A stretch of DNA of 64,000 nucleotides from Sporomusaceae bacterium. GTDB lineage: Bacteria > Bacillota > Negativicutes > Sporomusales > UBA7701. Every line of letters starts with the position of its first letter. The stretch's first letter is position 1. A program made the position numbers and the translations under genes. Below, one piece after another: positions 34,972-43,701 of this stretch. Location of the stretch: assembly GCA_031460455.1 (NCBI GenBank), contig JAVKTQ010000008.1, positions 91,214 to 155,213 of the forward strand, given 5' to 3'. The notes under the pieces are model-generated. The model did not search any database and was not told the DNA's origin. It was given only the letters and a program-made list of their open reading frames with translations.

Positions 34972-35807
34972 TAGAAATCTATTACAGTACCCACGAACGC
35001 GGTGGAAAATTTCGGGCCGAAGCGGGTCTTTAGCGCCGACATCATGTCAAAGCCTGTGCAGTGGCTGGCGGCGATAAAATCGGGAGCAAACTCCTCCAGC
35101 AGGTCTAGGGTAGATTTTTGCTGCTCCTTGGAGACAGGGCCAAGGTGCGTGCCGCCGACCCAGCCGGAAAGGCGTTTTTGCCCGGTGAGCTCAAATCCGC
35201 GGTAAACGGTGTTGACCAGCCCCGAATGGGTGCAACCGCCTATTACCACTAGCCCTTTATCGCTAACATAGTAGAGGGAAGTGTCGTCAGGGATGAAATC
35301 CTGGCAATCGCAGCCACAGGCGTCAGGCACGATAAGTCGGTCATCGCCTAGCTCAAAAGCGGTCTGCCTGGGCATTGCGCCGCTGAACCAGAGCCCGGAA
35401 TCAATTTCCAGGGGCGCTTCGCTCAGCTTCCATATGGCGCCGCATGCTTCCGCTTCCTCTTTGACGAAGGGCATGCCGATGTGGGTCCTTATGCCCCCGG
35501 CTACCGAGTAACGGTGGCCGAAGATGGCGGGGTGGGCGTAAACCGGAATGGGTTTCTGGCGATGCCTGAGGATGTGGGGCAGACCGCCGGTGTGGTCATA
35601 ATGTCCATGGCTTATGGCTACGGCGTCGAGTTCGCGGGGGTGAACGCCGAGCAGGCTGAGGTTATGGACGACCGCCGCCGATTGCCCGGTGTCGAGGAGG
35701 ATTTTTTTTGATCCGGTATCGATTAATAGCGAGAGGCCGTGTTCAGCCAGGAACGGATGCCTGGCGCTGATCGGCACGGAGTTGTCAACTACTACGGTGA
35801 CTTTCAA
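34971..35807 (-). CDS. MBL-fold metallo-hydrolase (COG1237-like)
   Basis: 278 residues with the metal motif SHGHYDHTGG (His67, His69, Asp71, His72), later GGCTHSG and AASHCTG. This resembles the metallo-beta-lactamase proteins annotated as dihydropterin-aminobenzene phosphate synthase-like, whose actual substrates are mostly unknown. It starts 28 bases after the GntP permease stop on the same strand and is probably co-transcribed with it. No signal peptide, so cytoplasmic. Confidence 0.85.
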   Translation of the reverse strand: MKVTVVVDNSVPISARHPFLAEHGLSLLIDTGSKKILLDTGQSAAVVHNLSLLGVHPRELDAVAISHGHYDHTGGLPHILRHRQKPIPVYAHPAIFGHRYSVAGGIRTHIGMPFVKEEAEACGAIWKLSEAPLEIDSGLWFSGAMPRQTAFELGDDRLIVPDACGCDCQDFIPDDTSLYYVSDKGLVVIGGCTHSGLVNTVYRGFELTGQKRLSGWVGGTHLGPVSKEQQKSTLDLLEEFAPDFIAASHCTGFDMMSALKTRFGPKFSTAFVGTVIDF

Positions 35808-35834
35808 GGCAAGCCCCCCTTTAATGAATTAACA

Positions 35835-37172
35835 TCATCCCACCAACTGACTAAACAGCAGAAGGGTTACCAGGCCGACTACCGAGGCAATGGTTGTCGA
35901 CAAGGTGTAAGTTTTGAACAGGTCGCCCATCGGCATACCGAAATATTCTTTTACGAACCAGAAGCCGGGATCGTTCACGTGTGACAGACCGATGGCTCCT
36001 GCACCGATGGCAACGGCGACGAGGGCCGGGTCGAGACCTGGATACATTGGGAGCACCGGCGTTACCAGGCCGACGGCGGTTATCATGGCGATCGTGGCCC
36101 CGCCGACTGCGAAGCGCATAACGATGGCGACGGTCCAGGCCAGTATAAGAGGATTGATCGTCCAGGACATCAGGATGGTCTTGATGGCGTTGCCGATGCC
36201 GCTGTCCATGAGAATTTTGTTGAAGGCGCCGCTGGCGCCGATGATGAGCAAGATGGCGGCCATCGGGCCGATCGCGACTTCGCTGAATTTCTGCAGCTTC
36301 TCCATGTTCATGCCGCGGTTGAGGCCAAGAGTCCAGTAGGATAGGAACACTGCGAGAAACAGGGCGGTGACGGGATCGCCGATAAAGTTGATGTAGACCA
36401 TCGCGGGGTGGGCTTTTCCCAGTGCAAACTCAAGGACGGTCTTCGAGATCATAAGCAATAGCGGGAAGAGGATGGTAAACAAGGTGATGCCGAAAGGAGG
36501 GAGCTTGTCGTCCGGCGTAGGTTCGGCTTTGCGGAGGTGTTCGGGCGGATTCAGCTCGAACTTGTTGCCGACCATTTTGCCGAAGATAGGGCCGGCGATT
36601 GCCGCGGCTGGCAAACCGACTATCAGGCCGTACAGTATCACGCGGCCGATATCTGCTTTAAGGCCCACCGCGACAGCTGTTGCCGCCGGATGGGGCGGGA
36701 CGATGCAGTGCACAGTCAACAGACCGATGATCATCGGGACGCCGACCATGACGAGGGACATGCCGGCTTCGATGGCTACGCAGAACAGTAACGGCATAAG
36801 AAGGACGATACCGACCTGAAAGAATACGGGAATACCGCAGATATAACCAACGATCATCATCGCCCAATGGGTGTTGCGCTTGCCGAGAGCGGCGATCATC
36901 GTGCGGGCAAGCCTCTCGGCGCCGCCGGAAATCTCCATCATCTTGCCGACGATCGCACCCAGGGCTAGGATGGGGGCCAACATGCCCAGGAACCCGCCCA
37001 TGCCAAGCTCGATTGATTTTAGAATCTTGTCGAAGGGCATCCCTGTGGCAAACCCGATGAATAAGCAGGCCGAGAGCAAGGCGACGAATGCGTGGATTTT
37101 TAGGCGGATTGTCAGGAAGATAATTAGCGCGATCGCCACTAGAAGGATAATCATCATACCGGTGGTACCCAA
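35835..37172 (-). CDS. GntP-family gluconate/organic acid permease
   Basis: 445 residues of successive hydrophobic segments (about 12-14 membrane helices), typical of GntP proton symporters for gluconate and related acids. Conserved parts include PILALGAIVGKMMEISGGAERLA and SHVNDPGFWFVKEYFG near the C-terminus. The start is TTG at 37172-37170 with AAAGGAGG nine bases before it; a longer frame begins further upstream without a ribosome site. It is divergent from a CdaR-type regulator that probably controls it. Substrate is inferred as a sugar acid. Confidence 0.88.
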   Translation of the reverse strand: MGTTGMMIILLVAIALIIFLTIRLKIHAFVALLSACLFIGFATGMPFDKILKSIELGMGGFLGMLAPILALGAIVGKMMEISGGAERLARTMIAALGKRNTHWAMMIVGYICGIPVFFQVGIVLLMPLLFCVAIEAGMSLVMVGVPMIIGLLTVHCIVPPHPAATAVAVGLKADIGRVILYGLIVGLPAAAIAGPIFGKMVGNKFELNPPEHLRKAEPTPDDKLPPFGITLFTILFPLLLMISKTVLEFALGKAHPAMVYINFIGDPVTALFLAVFLSYWTLGLNRGMNMEKLQKFSEVAIGPMAAILLIIGASGAFNKILMDSGIGNAIKTILMSWTINPLILAWTVAIVMRFAVGGATIAMITAVGLVTPVLPMYPGLDPALVAVAIGAGAIGLSHVNDPGFWFVKEYFGMPMGDLFKTYTLSTTIASVVGLVTLLLFSQLVG

Positions 37173-37208
37173 TTCATCTCTCCTCCTTTTAGATAAAAAT
37201 CCAGCAGG

Positions 37209-37317
37209 CCAATTGTTCAATGTGACAATTGGGGTTTTATGGGTATGATCATCTTCCATATGTTAAGGATATCCTTTATGATAATAATAAGACTTCAGTC
37301 CTGTTGGAGACAATTGG
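37209..37317. promoter_or_regulatory. ACAATTGG operator-like sites in the gntP/regulator gap
   Basis: CCAATTGT (37209-37216) and ACAATTGG (37225-37232) form an 8-bp inverted pair; a third ACAATTGG lies at 37310-37317. All three sit between the divergent permease and regulator starts and are good candidates for the regulator's binding sites. Confidence 0.55.
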
Positions 37318-37391
37318 CCGATAAAAAGAAAATTCTGAGTGATTACACGTGTTTTTTGTGCGTTTTACACAAAGAGGGGAGTAAATGCGTT

Positions 37392-38561
37392 ATGATCATT
37401 TCCCCGGAACTGGCTCAGAAAATCGTGGATAACGCTATGTGCCTGGTTCATAGGAACGTCAACATCATGAACAGGGAAGGAATAATTATCGCCACCGGAC
37501 ACCCTCACCGCATGAATACCTTTCACAAGGGTGCCAGGGATGTTATCGAAACCGGGGCGGTAATCGAGATATTCCCGGGAGAGCTCGCTCTTTATCCGGG
37601 TGCGCTGCAGGGTGTGAACCTGCCGATTGTGATGGACGAGCAGGTTGTCGGCGTTGTGGGGGTTTTCGGTCATCCGGACGAGGTTAGGGATACCGGGCGC
37701 CTCGTTAAGATGATTACCGAACTTATTCTGGAACGTGATGTAATTCAAAGGGATATCCGCTCGAAGCTCCGTCTGCGGGAGCAGTTGATCGATATGGCGG
37801 TGACGAATGCCGCCGGTGAGATATCGCCGAAGCTGAGGAGGACGGCATCAGCACTGGGATTAGACCTCTCGGTCCCCAGAGCCGTAGTATTAGTCGATGT
37901 CGCCCCCCTGATCACGAAGCTTAAGGAAGAATACGGGCCGTCAGAATTCGTGACAGAGAGAGCCGAGGACAGTGTGATTGAGAGATTCGGCAACAGTGAT
38001 TTGGTTGCCGAACAGGATATCGCTGTTATTCTCGATAAGCGGTTGGTCATACTGAAAGCATGTTCGCAAGATTTCCACGAAGAGCGTTTATTGCAATGGA
38101 CTGAAAAGATGAGCACCTTTCTCGATCCCGATTTTCCGCACAAATGCGGAATCGGTGCGGTTGCCAATTCAGCGGTTGAGTATAACGCATCTTTTAAGCA
38201 GGCACTATTCTGTCTCGCCCATACGAACACGGCGAAAAGGACGGGATGCATCTATGAACGGGAGGTGCTTGTCCGTTATGCTTCCAGGGAAGCTTTGACC
38301 AACTCGACGAAGTTGGCCCTTGCCGGAGTAGCGAAGCGCTTCGGGGCGGCTGTTAAGGACAACCCCGAATTCAGGCGAACTATTGAGGCTTTGTTGGAAA
38401 ATAACTTAGACATCAACGCGACCGCAGACAGGCTGCACGTTCACCGTAACACCCTTTTGTACAGGTTGAGCCGCTTTGAGGTCGTCACAGGACTTGATCC
38501 GCACCACAAGATAGATGATGTTATTCTCTGCCGGTTGCTATTGAATTCCTTGGAGAGTTAG
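37392..38561 (+). CDS. CdaR-type sugar-diacid transcriptional regulator
   Basis: 389 residues. N-terminal sugar-diacid recognition domain (ISPELAQKIVDNAMCLVHRNVNIMN; HKGARDVIETG) and C-terminal PucR-type helix-turn-helix (NNLDINATADRLHVHRNTLLYRLSRFE, about 335-361). Known members activate glucarate, galactarate or glycerate genes. ATG 37392 gives the usual N-terminus; a longer frame upstream is poorly supported. Divergent from the GntP permease, its likely target. No gene symbol is given because the ligand is unknown. Confidence 0.88.
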   Translation: MIISPELAQKIVDNAMCLVHRNVNIMNREGIIIATGHPHRMNTFHKGARDVIETGAVIEIFPGELALYPGALQGVNLPIVMDEQVVGVVGVFGHPDEVRDTGRLVKMITELILERDVIQRDIRSKLRLREQLIDMAVTNAAGEISPKLRRTASALGLDLSVPRAVVLVDVAPLITKLKEEYGPSEFVTERAEDSVIERFGNSDLVAEQDIAVILDKRLVILKACSQDFHEERLLQWTEKMSTFLDPDFPHKCGIGAVANSAVEYNASFKQALFCLAHTNTAKRTGCIYEREVLVRYASREALTNSTKLALAGVAKRFGAAVKDNPEFRRTIEALLENNLDINATADRLHVHRNTLLYRLSRFEVVTGLDPHHKIDDVILCRLLLNSLES

Positions 38562-38619
38562 CGGGGCGGGAAACTGAAAAGCGGTGACTAGCACGGCGTA
38601 AATGGGAGGGACAAGACTA

Positions 38620-38925
38620 ATGGTAATAATGATCGAGGACGACGCCAGGGAATACATTTTCCTGAAAGTGAAGGATAAGAGCATAAATCTGAGTGCCGTC
38701 GAGCGCCCCGGCGGTGTTTGAAGCGGCGGCAAATGCGGGCAGAGTGCCCGCTTCCCGTCCGTGAGACTGGGCATGCCTAAAAGAAGCGAGACTTTCGAGC
38801 AAATGGAAGTCGACGGCATAAAGGTATATTACCGGGGTAGCATGGAGGACGTGTTTTCCAAAGTTATCGTTAAGGTTGAGAAGTTTTTATTTTTTAAGTA
38901 CCTTGTTGTGACTGCCGAAAGGTGA
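38620..38925 (+). CDS. HesB-like selenoprotein with in-frame UGA (Sec34)
   Basis: ATG 38620 follows GGGAGGG. The frame reads 33 codons to ...SAVERPGGV, meets TGA at 38719-38721, and continues open for 67 codons (SGGKCGQSARFPSVRLG ... EVDGIKVYYRGSMEDVF) to TGA at 38923. A hairpin GCGGGCA / TGCCCGC with loop GAG lies 13 bases after the TGA (38735-38751), the correct place for a bacterial SECIS element. Total 101 residues. The sequence resembles small HesB-like CC/Se-motif (seleno)proteins of anaerobes; Cys39 may pair with Sec34. The host must supply SelA/B/C/D, not seen here. It abuts sigZ. Confidence 0.8.
38735..38751 (+). promoter_or_regulatory. bacterial SECIS hairpin
   Basis: Perfect 7-bp stem GCGGGCA / TGCCCGC with a GAG loop beginning with G, placed about 20 bases from the UGA to the apical loop. 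This fits the known requirement for SelB-directed selenocysteine insertion. Confidence 0.75.
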
Positions 38926-38927
38926 CG

Positions 38928-39509
38928 ATGCGAGTGGTTGGTGAGAGAATGAGTGGTACGGCTAACCTGTTTACTGAAGAGTTTATGCATAGCCTTAAAA
39001 ATTTCATCGCCAAGCGGATAGCAAACCCGCACGACGCAGAAGATGTGCTCCAGGAGATCTTTTGCCGGACCTGCAGGCATATTAATACCCTTAAGGAAGC
39101 AGGAAAAGCCCAAACCTGGGCATTTCAGATTGCCCGCAATACTATTAACGACTACTATCGTACCCGCAGGGTAGCCGAGCCGCTTGAAGAGACCTCTGAT
39201 CGCGCAACGATCGAGCCTGAAGAGAATGGCAATAAGGAGATTGCAGGGTGCTTGCCGGCAATGGTCGGTCATCTTTCTGAAAAGGACCGGCTGGCTTTAG
39301 TGCTGACTGAGTATCTGGGTTTGACGCAGAAGGAAGCGGCAGAAATCCTGGGCTTGTCTCTGTCGGGCACAAAATCGCGCGTCCAGAGGGCCAAAAGAAA
39401 ATTGAAGAAACTGCTTTCTGATTGCTGCAGCCTTGAATTTGACCGTAGTGGAAACATTGTGGATTACAAGCAGAAGGAAAAGACTAACCCTTTTTGCAAT
39501 TTGTCGTGA
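38928..39509 (+). CDS. sigZ: RNA polymerase sigma factor SigZ (ECF type)
   Basis: About 193 residues. Region 2 (HDAEDVLQEIFCRTCRHINTL, FQIARNTINDYYRTRR) and region 4 (LTEYLGLTQKEAAEILGLSLSGTKSRVQRAKRKLKKLL) are clear, and the tail DCCSLEFDRSGNIVDYK is characteristic of SigZ. No anti-sigma gene is adjacent. It begins immediately after the selenoprotein gene (start candidates GTG 38922, ATG 38928, ATG 38949), so the two are coupled; a DUF2703-like gene follows. Signal unknown. Confidence 0.88.
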   Translation: MRVVGERMSGTANLFTEEFMHSLKNFIAKRIANPHDAEDVLQEIFCRTCRHINTLKEAGKAQTWAFQIARNTINDYYRTRRVAEPLEETSDRATIEPEENGNKEIAGCLPAMVGHLSEKDRLALVLTEYLGLTQKEAAEILGLSLSGTKSRVQRAKRKLKKLLSDCCSLEFDRSGNIVDYKQKEKTNPFCNLS

Positions 39510-39582
39510 AAATTTGCGTCCTTTTGGTGAAACCTCCGTCTTAATATATGGGCTCACTGATAAATGACGGGAGGAAACTACA

Positions 39583-40152
39583 ATGGAACAAAAGACAAAG
39601 GGGTGTAGTTGTCAGAGTAACGATAAACCTGCACAAAGCGGGTGCTGCTCAGGCGCCGCCAGTGAAGCGAATTGTTGTTCCCCTGAAGGATGCGTCGAAA
39701 AGCGTCTGCTCATCGAATTCATGTTCATAGATCTAACGGTATGTGATCGCTGTCTGGGGGCCGACGTCAGCCTGGAAGAGGCCGTTGCCGAAATAGCAAA
39801 CGTACTGAGGGCTACCGGATACGAAATCGATGTCCGCAAGATACTGGTGGAAAGCGAAGAGCAGGCCCTCGAACTTGGCTTCGTTAGTTCACCTACTATC
39901 CGTATTAACGGGCAGGACATTCAGCTCGACGGCAAGGAAAGCCTGTGCGAGTCATGTGGAGATGTCTGCGGGGAAGACGTCGACTGCCGGGTATGGTTAT
40001 GGCAGGGCCGGGAATATACCACACCGCCCAAGGCGATGATCGTTGACGCGATACTAAGGCATGTTTACGGGGGACAGCAATCTGCCCGCCCGGCCGTTAA
40101 GGAAGTGCCCGATAACTTAAAACGATTTTTCGCCGCCAAGAGCAACAGGTAA
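39583..40152 (+). CDS. cysteine-rich DUF2703-like protein
   Basis: 189 residues. The N-terminal 37 residues carry many cysteines (CSCQ, GCCSG, NCCSPEGC); the domain following has VCDRCLG, SSPTIRINGQDIQ and CESCGDVCGEDVDCR, a thioredoxin-like context with metal-binding cysteines. Such proteins are annotated DUF2703 and often accompany SigZ. ATG follows GGGAGG. A strong terminator ends the unit. Role unknown; metal, arsenic or redox handling is only a guess. Confidence 0.75.
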   Translation: MEQKTKGCSCQSNDKPAQSGCCSGAASEANCCSPEGCVEKRLLIEFMFIDLTVCDRCLGADVSLEEAVAEIANVLRATGYEIDVRKILVESEEQALELGFVSSPTIRINGQDIQLDGKESLCESCGDVCGEDVDCRVWLWQGREYTTPPKAMIVDAILRHVYGGQQSARPAVKEVPDNLKRFFAAKSNR

Positions 40153-40160
40153 CTCTGAAT

Positions 40161-40196
40161 AACAAGAAAGGACGGGTAGAACCGTCCTTTCTTGTT
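40161..40196 (+). terminator. terminator after the DUF2703-like gene
   Basis: AACAAGAAAGGACGG / CCGTCCTTTCTTGTT, a perfect 15-bp stem with a 6-base loop. It ends the regulator-selenoprotein-sigZ-DUF2703 stretch. Confidence 0.9.
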
Positions 40197-40342
40197 GAGT
40201 AATAAGCACTGCTCTATCGCGGGCTTTGCGCATTTCTGATAAATAAGTAATAATTAGGCAGGAATCCGGGGTTATAAGTAAGAATACGTTCTTCAATCAG
40301 TCGTCTTACCGGTCTAGCTCATTTCCGAATTGCGAGGGAGAG

Positions 40343-40795
40343 ATGAAGATGAAGGAAAACGTGAAAATCGCCATCGTGATCTGCGACCGTTATAAATCCT
40401 GTGCCGGCGGCAAGTGCTTCCGCGCGGTGCAGAACAGGGAAGGCGCCTTCTCGCGCTACAAGGGTAAAGAGGTCGAGATCGTCGGCTTCACTAGCTGCGG
40501 CGGCTGCCCTGGCGGCAACATCGAATATGCTCCGGAGGAGATGAAAAAGAACGGCGCCCAGGTCGTTCACCTCGCTACCGGTCTTTTGGTGGGCTACCCT
40601 CCTTGTCCTCACATCGGCTATTTCCGCAGCTTCATCACCGAGAGGTATGGAATGGAAGTAGTTGTCGGCACCCATCCCATTCCTCAGAAATACTATAATG
40701 TACACGAATCGCTGGGAAGCTGGAACACGCCGGAATGGCAAAGCCATATCGAGCCAACGTTGACCGACGAAAAAACCCGTCTTGCGTATGACTAA
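40343..40795 (+). CDS. CGGC-domain protein
   Basis: 150 residues with the defining TSCGGCPGGNIEY at about 49-61 and additional cysteines CDRYKSCAGGKC near the N-terminus and GYPPCPH later. CGGC proteins are thought to bind a metal or cofactor, often in anaerobes, but their activity is unproven. GAGGGAG precedes the start. It lies between the sigZ unit and a secreted protease; context suggests redox/metal physiology. Confidence 0.82.
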   Translation: MKMKENVKIAIVICDRYKSCAGGKCFRAVQNREGAFSRYKGKEVEIVGFTSCGGCPGGNIEYAPEEMKKNGAQVVHLATGLLVGYPPCPHIGYFRSFITERYGMEVVVGTHPIPQKYYNVHESLGSWNTPEWQSHIEPTLTDEKTRLAYD

Positions 40796-40850
40796 ATTCG
40801 GTAATGACGTGATATAGCTTCAATGGAACGACTGTTGTTCCATGGTTGAA

Positions 40851-40870
40851 TTATGAAATATAATTCATAA
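40851..40870. promoter_or_regulatory. palindromic operator upstream of the secreted protease
   Basis: TTATGAAATATAATTCATAA differs by one base from the perfect palindrome at 44150-44169 and resembles the site at 43673. Probable binding site for the DUF134-type regulator encoded at 43702. Confidence 0.6.
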
Positions 40871-40951
40871 ACCTGACTCAGGGGCGATGCCGTGCAATAT
40901 TCTATCCCTCGTTGTCCTTCAGACGCTTGAGTTTTGGTGGAGGAGGGCTTT

Positions 40952-41656
40952 GTGGTGATAACATTCAGGAAAGCTGTACTTTTACTGGCATTCATTTCAT
41001 CAGCTTGCACAGTGTCGGCGGAAGCCCTGCCGGATTTGGTGGCGCGCATCGAACCGGCTGTGGTGCTGATAAAGACGTTTGACTGTGCCGGTTGCCCGCT
41101 AAGAACCGGGAGTGGCTTTTTTATCAGCGCCGAGGGTGAACTCGTAACCGGCCGCCACGTCCTCAACAACGCGTGCAAGGCGTCGGTGGAGACTTCGGAC
41201 GGCAGCAAATACTGGGTCTCCAAGGCCACGGGCGTTAATCCCGCTTTCGACCTGATTAAACTTAAAGTGGAAAAGCCTATTGGAGCTACACTTTTTCTTG
41301 AAATTGCCGCCGAGCTGCCGCGGAAGGGGGAGACTGTCGTCGTGATCGGTAACCCCTGCGGGTATCGCTTCGTGGTGTCGGAGGGGATTGTGGCGGCGTT
41401 CCAGGACCTGTCGGTCGGCAGGACAATCCAGGTAACGGCGCCGATCGGACCCGGCTCAAGCGGCAGCCCGGTAGTAAACATGAACGGCAAAGTGGTCGGG
41501 GTGATAAACCTCTATAACGACAGCGGCCAGAATCTCAACTTTGCCTTGCCGGCACGCCTGATCTTTTCTCTGGCGCTCGACAACCCGGTATCTCTGGAGG
41601 AACTGTCGCAGCCCCGGTTCTATTACGAGGTTGTTCAACCTGCGATCGGCTATTGA
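40952..41656 (+). CDS. secreted trypsin-like serine protease
   Basis: 234 residues. A signal peptide (basic start, hydrophobic LLLAFISS, cleavage probably after VSA at residue 23) leads to a S1-type protease: His69 in TGRHVLN, Asp100 in NPAFDLI, Ser170 in PGSSGSP. There is no PDZ domain, so it differs from HtrA/DegP. The start is GTG 40952 or 40955 after GGAGGAGGG. Preceded by a palindrome shared with the DUF134 regulon. Substrate unknown; exported across the membrane. Confidence 0.85.
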   Translation: MVITFRKAVLLLAFISSACTVSAEALPDLVARIEPAVVLIKTFDCAGCPLRTGSGFFISAEGELVTGRHVLNNACKASVETSDGSKYWVSKATGVNPAFDLIKLKVEKPIGATLFLEIAAELPRKGETVVVIGNPCGYRFVVSEGIVAAFQDLSVGRTIQVTAPIGPGSSGSPVVNMNGKVVGVINLYNDSGQNLNFALPARLIFSLALDNPVSLEELSQPRFYYEVVQPAIGY

Positions 41657-41790
41657 TGTATAAGGCGCTGTCAGTGCTTTACCTGAAGTTTACTGGTCAG
41701 ACGGACGAATTGCTGGTAGACTATATCCGGATACGAAGTCGATCCTAAGTAGCATCCGTTGAACATTATGAAGGATAAGTGGGGTTTGTT

Positions 41791-43083
41791 ATGAACTATA
41801 CAGAATTTCTGAAACTGCTTTCGCGCGAGCTGGTGGTCGCGCTCGGCTGCACCGAGCCGATAGCTGTCGCGTACGCGGCGGCGCTCGCCCGGGAGCACGT
41901 ACGCGGCTCTGAGGTCGAGGCTGTGGACGTTTTCGTCAGCGGCAATGTTGTGAAAAACGCTATGTCGGTGACCATCCCCGGCACCGGGCACTGCGGGGTA
42001 GATATGGCCGCGGCTTTAGGTGTCGTGGCGGGGGACGCGACGAGGACCCTTGAAGTGCTGTCCGGTATTGACGAAAAGGACGTTCAAGCTGCCGAAGACC
42101 TCGTCAGGCGGGGTATCGTTAACGTTCAGGTGGCGGATTCGGATAAGAAGCTCTATATCGAGGTCAACATCCGCACCGCCGATTCGTGCGCCAGGGCGGT
42201 TGTTGCCGATGAACACACGAAGATAGGCCTCGTGGAAGTTGACGGATTGGTGATTAACCGGGCGGAGGAAAACGTCCAGCAAGCTGACGAAGGCGAAGAA
42301 GAACTCTCGTTCCTCAGTATCGATTCGATCTGGGATTTCGTAGAGCATGCCGATATCCGCGACTTGGATATTGTCCGGCATAGTATGGACCTCAACGGGG
42401 CCATCGCCGCCGAAGGCTTGCGCAACCCATACGGATTGCAGGTGGGGAAGATGATTCAGGATAATATCGAGCGGAAAATCCTCGGCGACGATATCGTCAA
42501 TCAAGCCACGGCGTTGACCGCCGCAGCCGCAGACGCCAGGATGGCGGGTTGCCCTTTGCCTGTCGTCAGTAACTCGGGGAGCGGCAATCAGGGGATATCG
42601 GCCACGGTGCCTGTGCTGGCGGTGGGAAGAAGGCTGGGCGCATCGGAAGAGAGGATTTTGCGGGCTGTCACGCTGAGTCACCTGATCGCGATTTTCATCA
42701 AATCGAAATTCGGACGGCTATCGGCGCTCTGCGGCGCCATCGTTTCGGGCACCGGAGCCGCTTGCGGCATTGCGTATCTTCTAGGCGGCGACGTCGCTAC
42801 TGTTAAGATGGCGATCCAGAACATGCTGGGAAATGTGACCGGTATGCTATGTGACGGCGCTAAGCCGGGTTGCGCACTAAAGGTGGCGACCTGCACCAAT
42901 GCGGCGGCGCAGTCGGCGCTCCTGGCGGTAAGGGGCTTCGGAATTAAACCGACCGACGGCATAATCGAGACAAGTCCTGTGCATTCGATCGATAATCTTT
43001 GCCGGATCGGCAATCAGGGGACGATCGAGATGGATAAGATCATCCTGGACATTATGCTCAACAAGCAGGATAGGGCGGGATAA
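41791..43083 (+). CDS. L-cysteine desulfidase / serine dehydratase-like (UPF0597)
   Basis: 430 residues. ALGCTEPIAVAYAAALARE near the N-terminus and SGTGAACGIAYLLGG, CDGAKPGCALKVATC toward the C-terminus match the iron-sulfur dehydratase fold of the CyuA/CdsB family, which releases sulfide, ammonia and pyruvate from L-cysteine. Cysteines in the latter motifs probably hold a 4Fe-4S cluster. ATG 41791 is chosen as it gives MNYTEFLKLLSREL after GTGGGG. It lies just before an IscU-like scaffold, consistent with sulfur supply for Fe-S assembly. Serine dehydration is an alternative activity. Confidence 0.85.
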   Translation: MNYTEFLKLLSRELVVALGCTEPIAVAYAAALAREHVRGSEVEAVDVFVSGNVVKNAMSVTIPGTGHCGVDMAAALGVVAGDATRTLEVLSGIDEKDVQAAEDLVRRGIVNVQVADSDKKLYIEVNIRTADSCARAVVADEHTKIGLVEVDGLVINRAEENVQQADEGEEELSFLSIDSIWDFVEHADIRDLDIVRHSMDLNGAIAAEGLRNPYGLQVGKMIQDNIERKILGDDIVNQATALTAAAADARMAGCPLPVVSNSGSGNQGISATVPVLAVGRRLGASEERILRAVTLSHLIAIFIKSKFGRLSALCGAIVSGTGAACGIAYLLGGDVATVKMAIQNMLGNVTGMLCDGAKPGCALKVATCTNAAAQSALLAVRGFGIKPTDGIIETSPVHSIDNLCRIGNQGTIEMDKIILDIMLNKQDRAG

Positions 43084-43170
43084 GCCGCTCTCCCTTATAG
43101 CGTGTATACTTGCCGGCTGACAGGAGATCTTCGGTTTTCCTTGTATATAATAATATGGGGAGGGGATCTT

Positions 43171-43563
43171 ATGTACTCCGCAAAGGTTATGGAGCACTTC
43201 ATGATGCCGCGCAATGCCTGTTATATGGCGGATGCTGACGGAGTGGGCTGCGAATACGACGCCGAATGCGGCGACAAGTTCACCATGTTCATCCGGGTCA
43301 GCGGTGAATATATCCGCGATATCAGCTTTCTCGGCTTCGGCTGCGGGGCGGCAATCGCCGCCGGCAGTCTGACCACGATGCTTGCCAAGGGCAAGAGTAT
43401 TAGGGATGCCTTGCAGATTACCGAGGAAGAGATAATAGACGCTCTCGGGGGCTTGCCAGAGGAGAAACGGCATTGCTCCGACCTGAGCGTCAGTGCGTTG
43501 CAGTCGGCGATATTGGATTACCTCGCCAAACAAGGCCGCAGTATAAAAGAGTATTTATCCTAG
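43171..43563 (+). CDS. IscU/NifU-like Fe-S scaffold
   Basis: 130 residues, the size of the NifU N-terminal domain. The three cluster-binding cysteines are Cys33 (AECGD), Cys58 (GFGCGA) and Cys102 (KRHCSDL). ATG follows GGGGAGGGG. The usual cysteine desulfurase partner (IscS/SufS) is absent nearby, but a cysteine desulfidase gene stands immediately upstream, suggesting sulfide may be used directly. Downstream lie several Mrp/MinD-type ATPases. Confidence 0.87.
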   Translation: MYSAKVMEHFMMPRNACYMADADGVGCEYDAECGDKFTMFIRVSGEYIRDISFLGFGCGAAIAAGSLTTMLAKGKSIRDALQITEEEIIDALGGLPEEKRHCSDLSVSALQSAILDYLAKQGRSIKEYLS

Positions 43564-43640
43564 AAGCATGAGAAAGCATCGCCGGGGAGGCGGTGCTTTC
43601 ACGTTTGTTTTGCATATTGGGGGAAAACTACTCAACGGGA

Positions 43641-43692
43641 TTGACACAATCGTTCTGGAGGAGTAATATCTATTTAGAAATATATTTCATAA
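43641..43692 (+). promoter_or_regulatory. promoter plus palindromic operator of the DUF134 regulator
   Basis: TTGACA (43641-43646), 17-base spacer and TAATAT (43664-43669) form a strong promoter. Directly behind it, 43673-43692 carries an 18-of-20 match to the palindrome TTATGAAATATATTTCATAA. The arrangement suggests autorepression. Confidence 0.7.
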
Positions 43693-43701
43693 AGGTGACC
43701 T

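Noticed and set aside
43673..43692. AT-rich palindrome as a rho-independent terminator of the upstream gene
   Set aside because: It lies immediately after a good promoter and is repeated at two other gene starts, so an operator explains it better.
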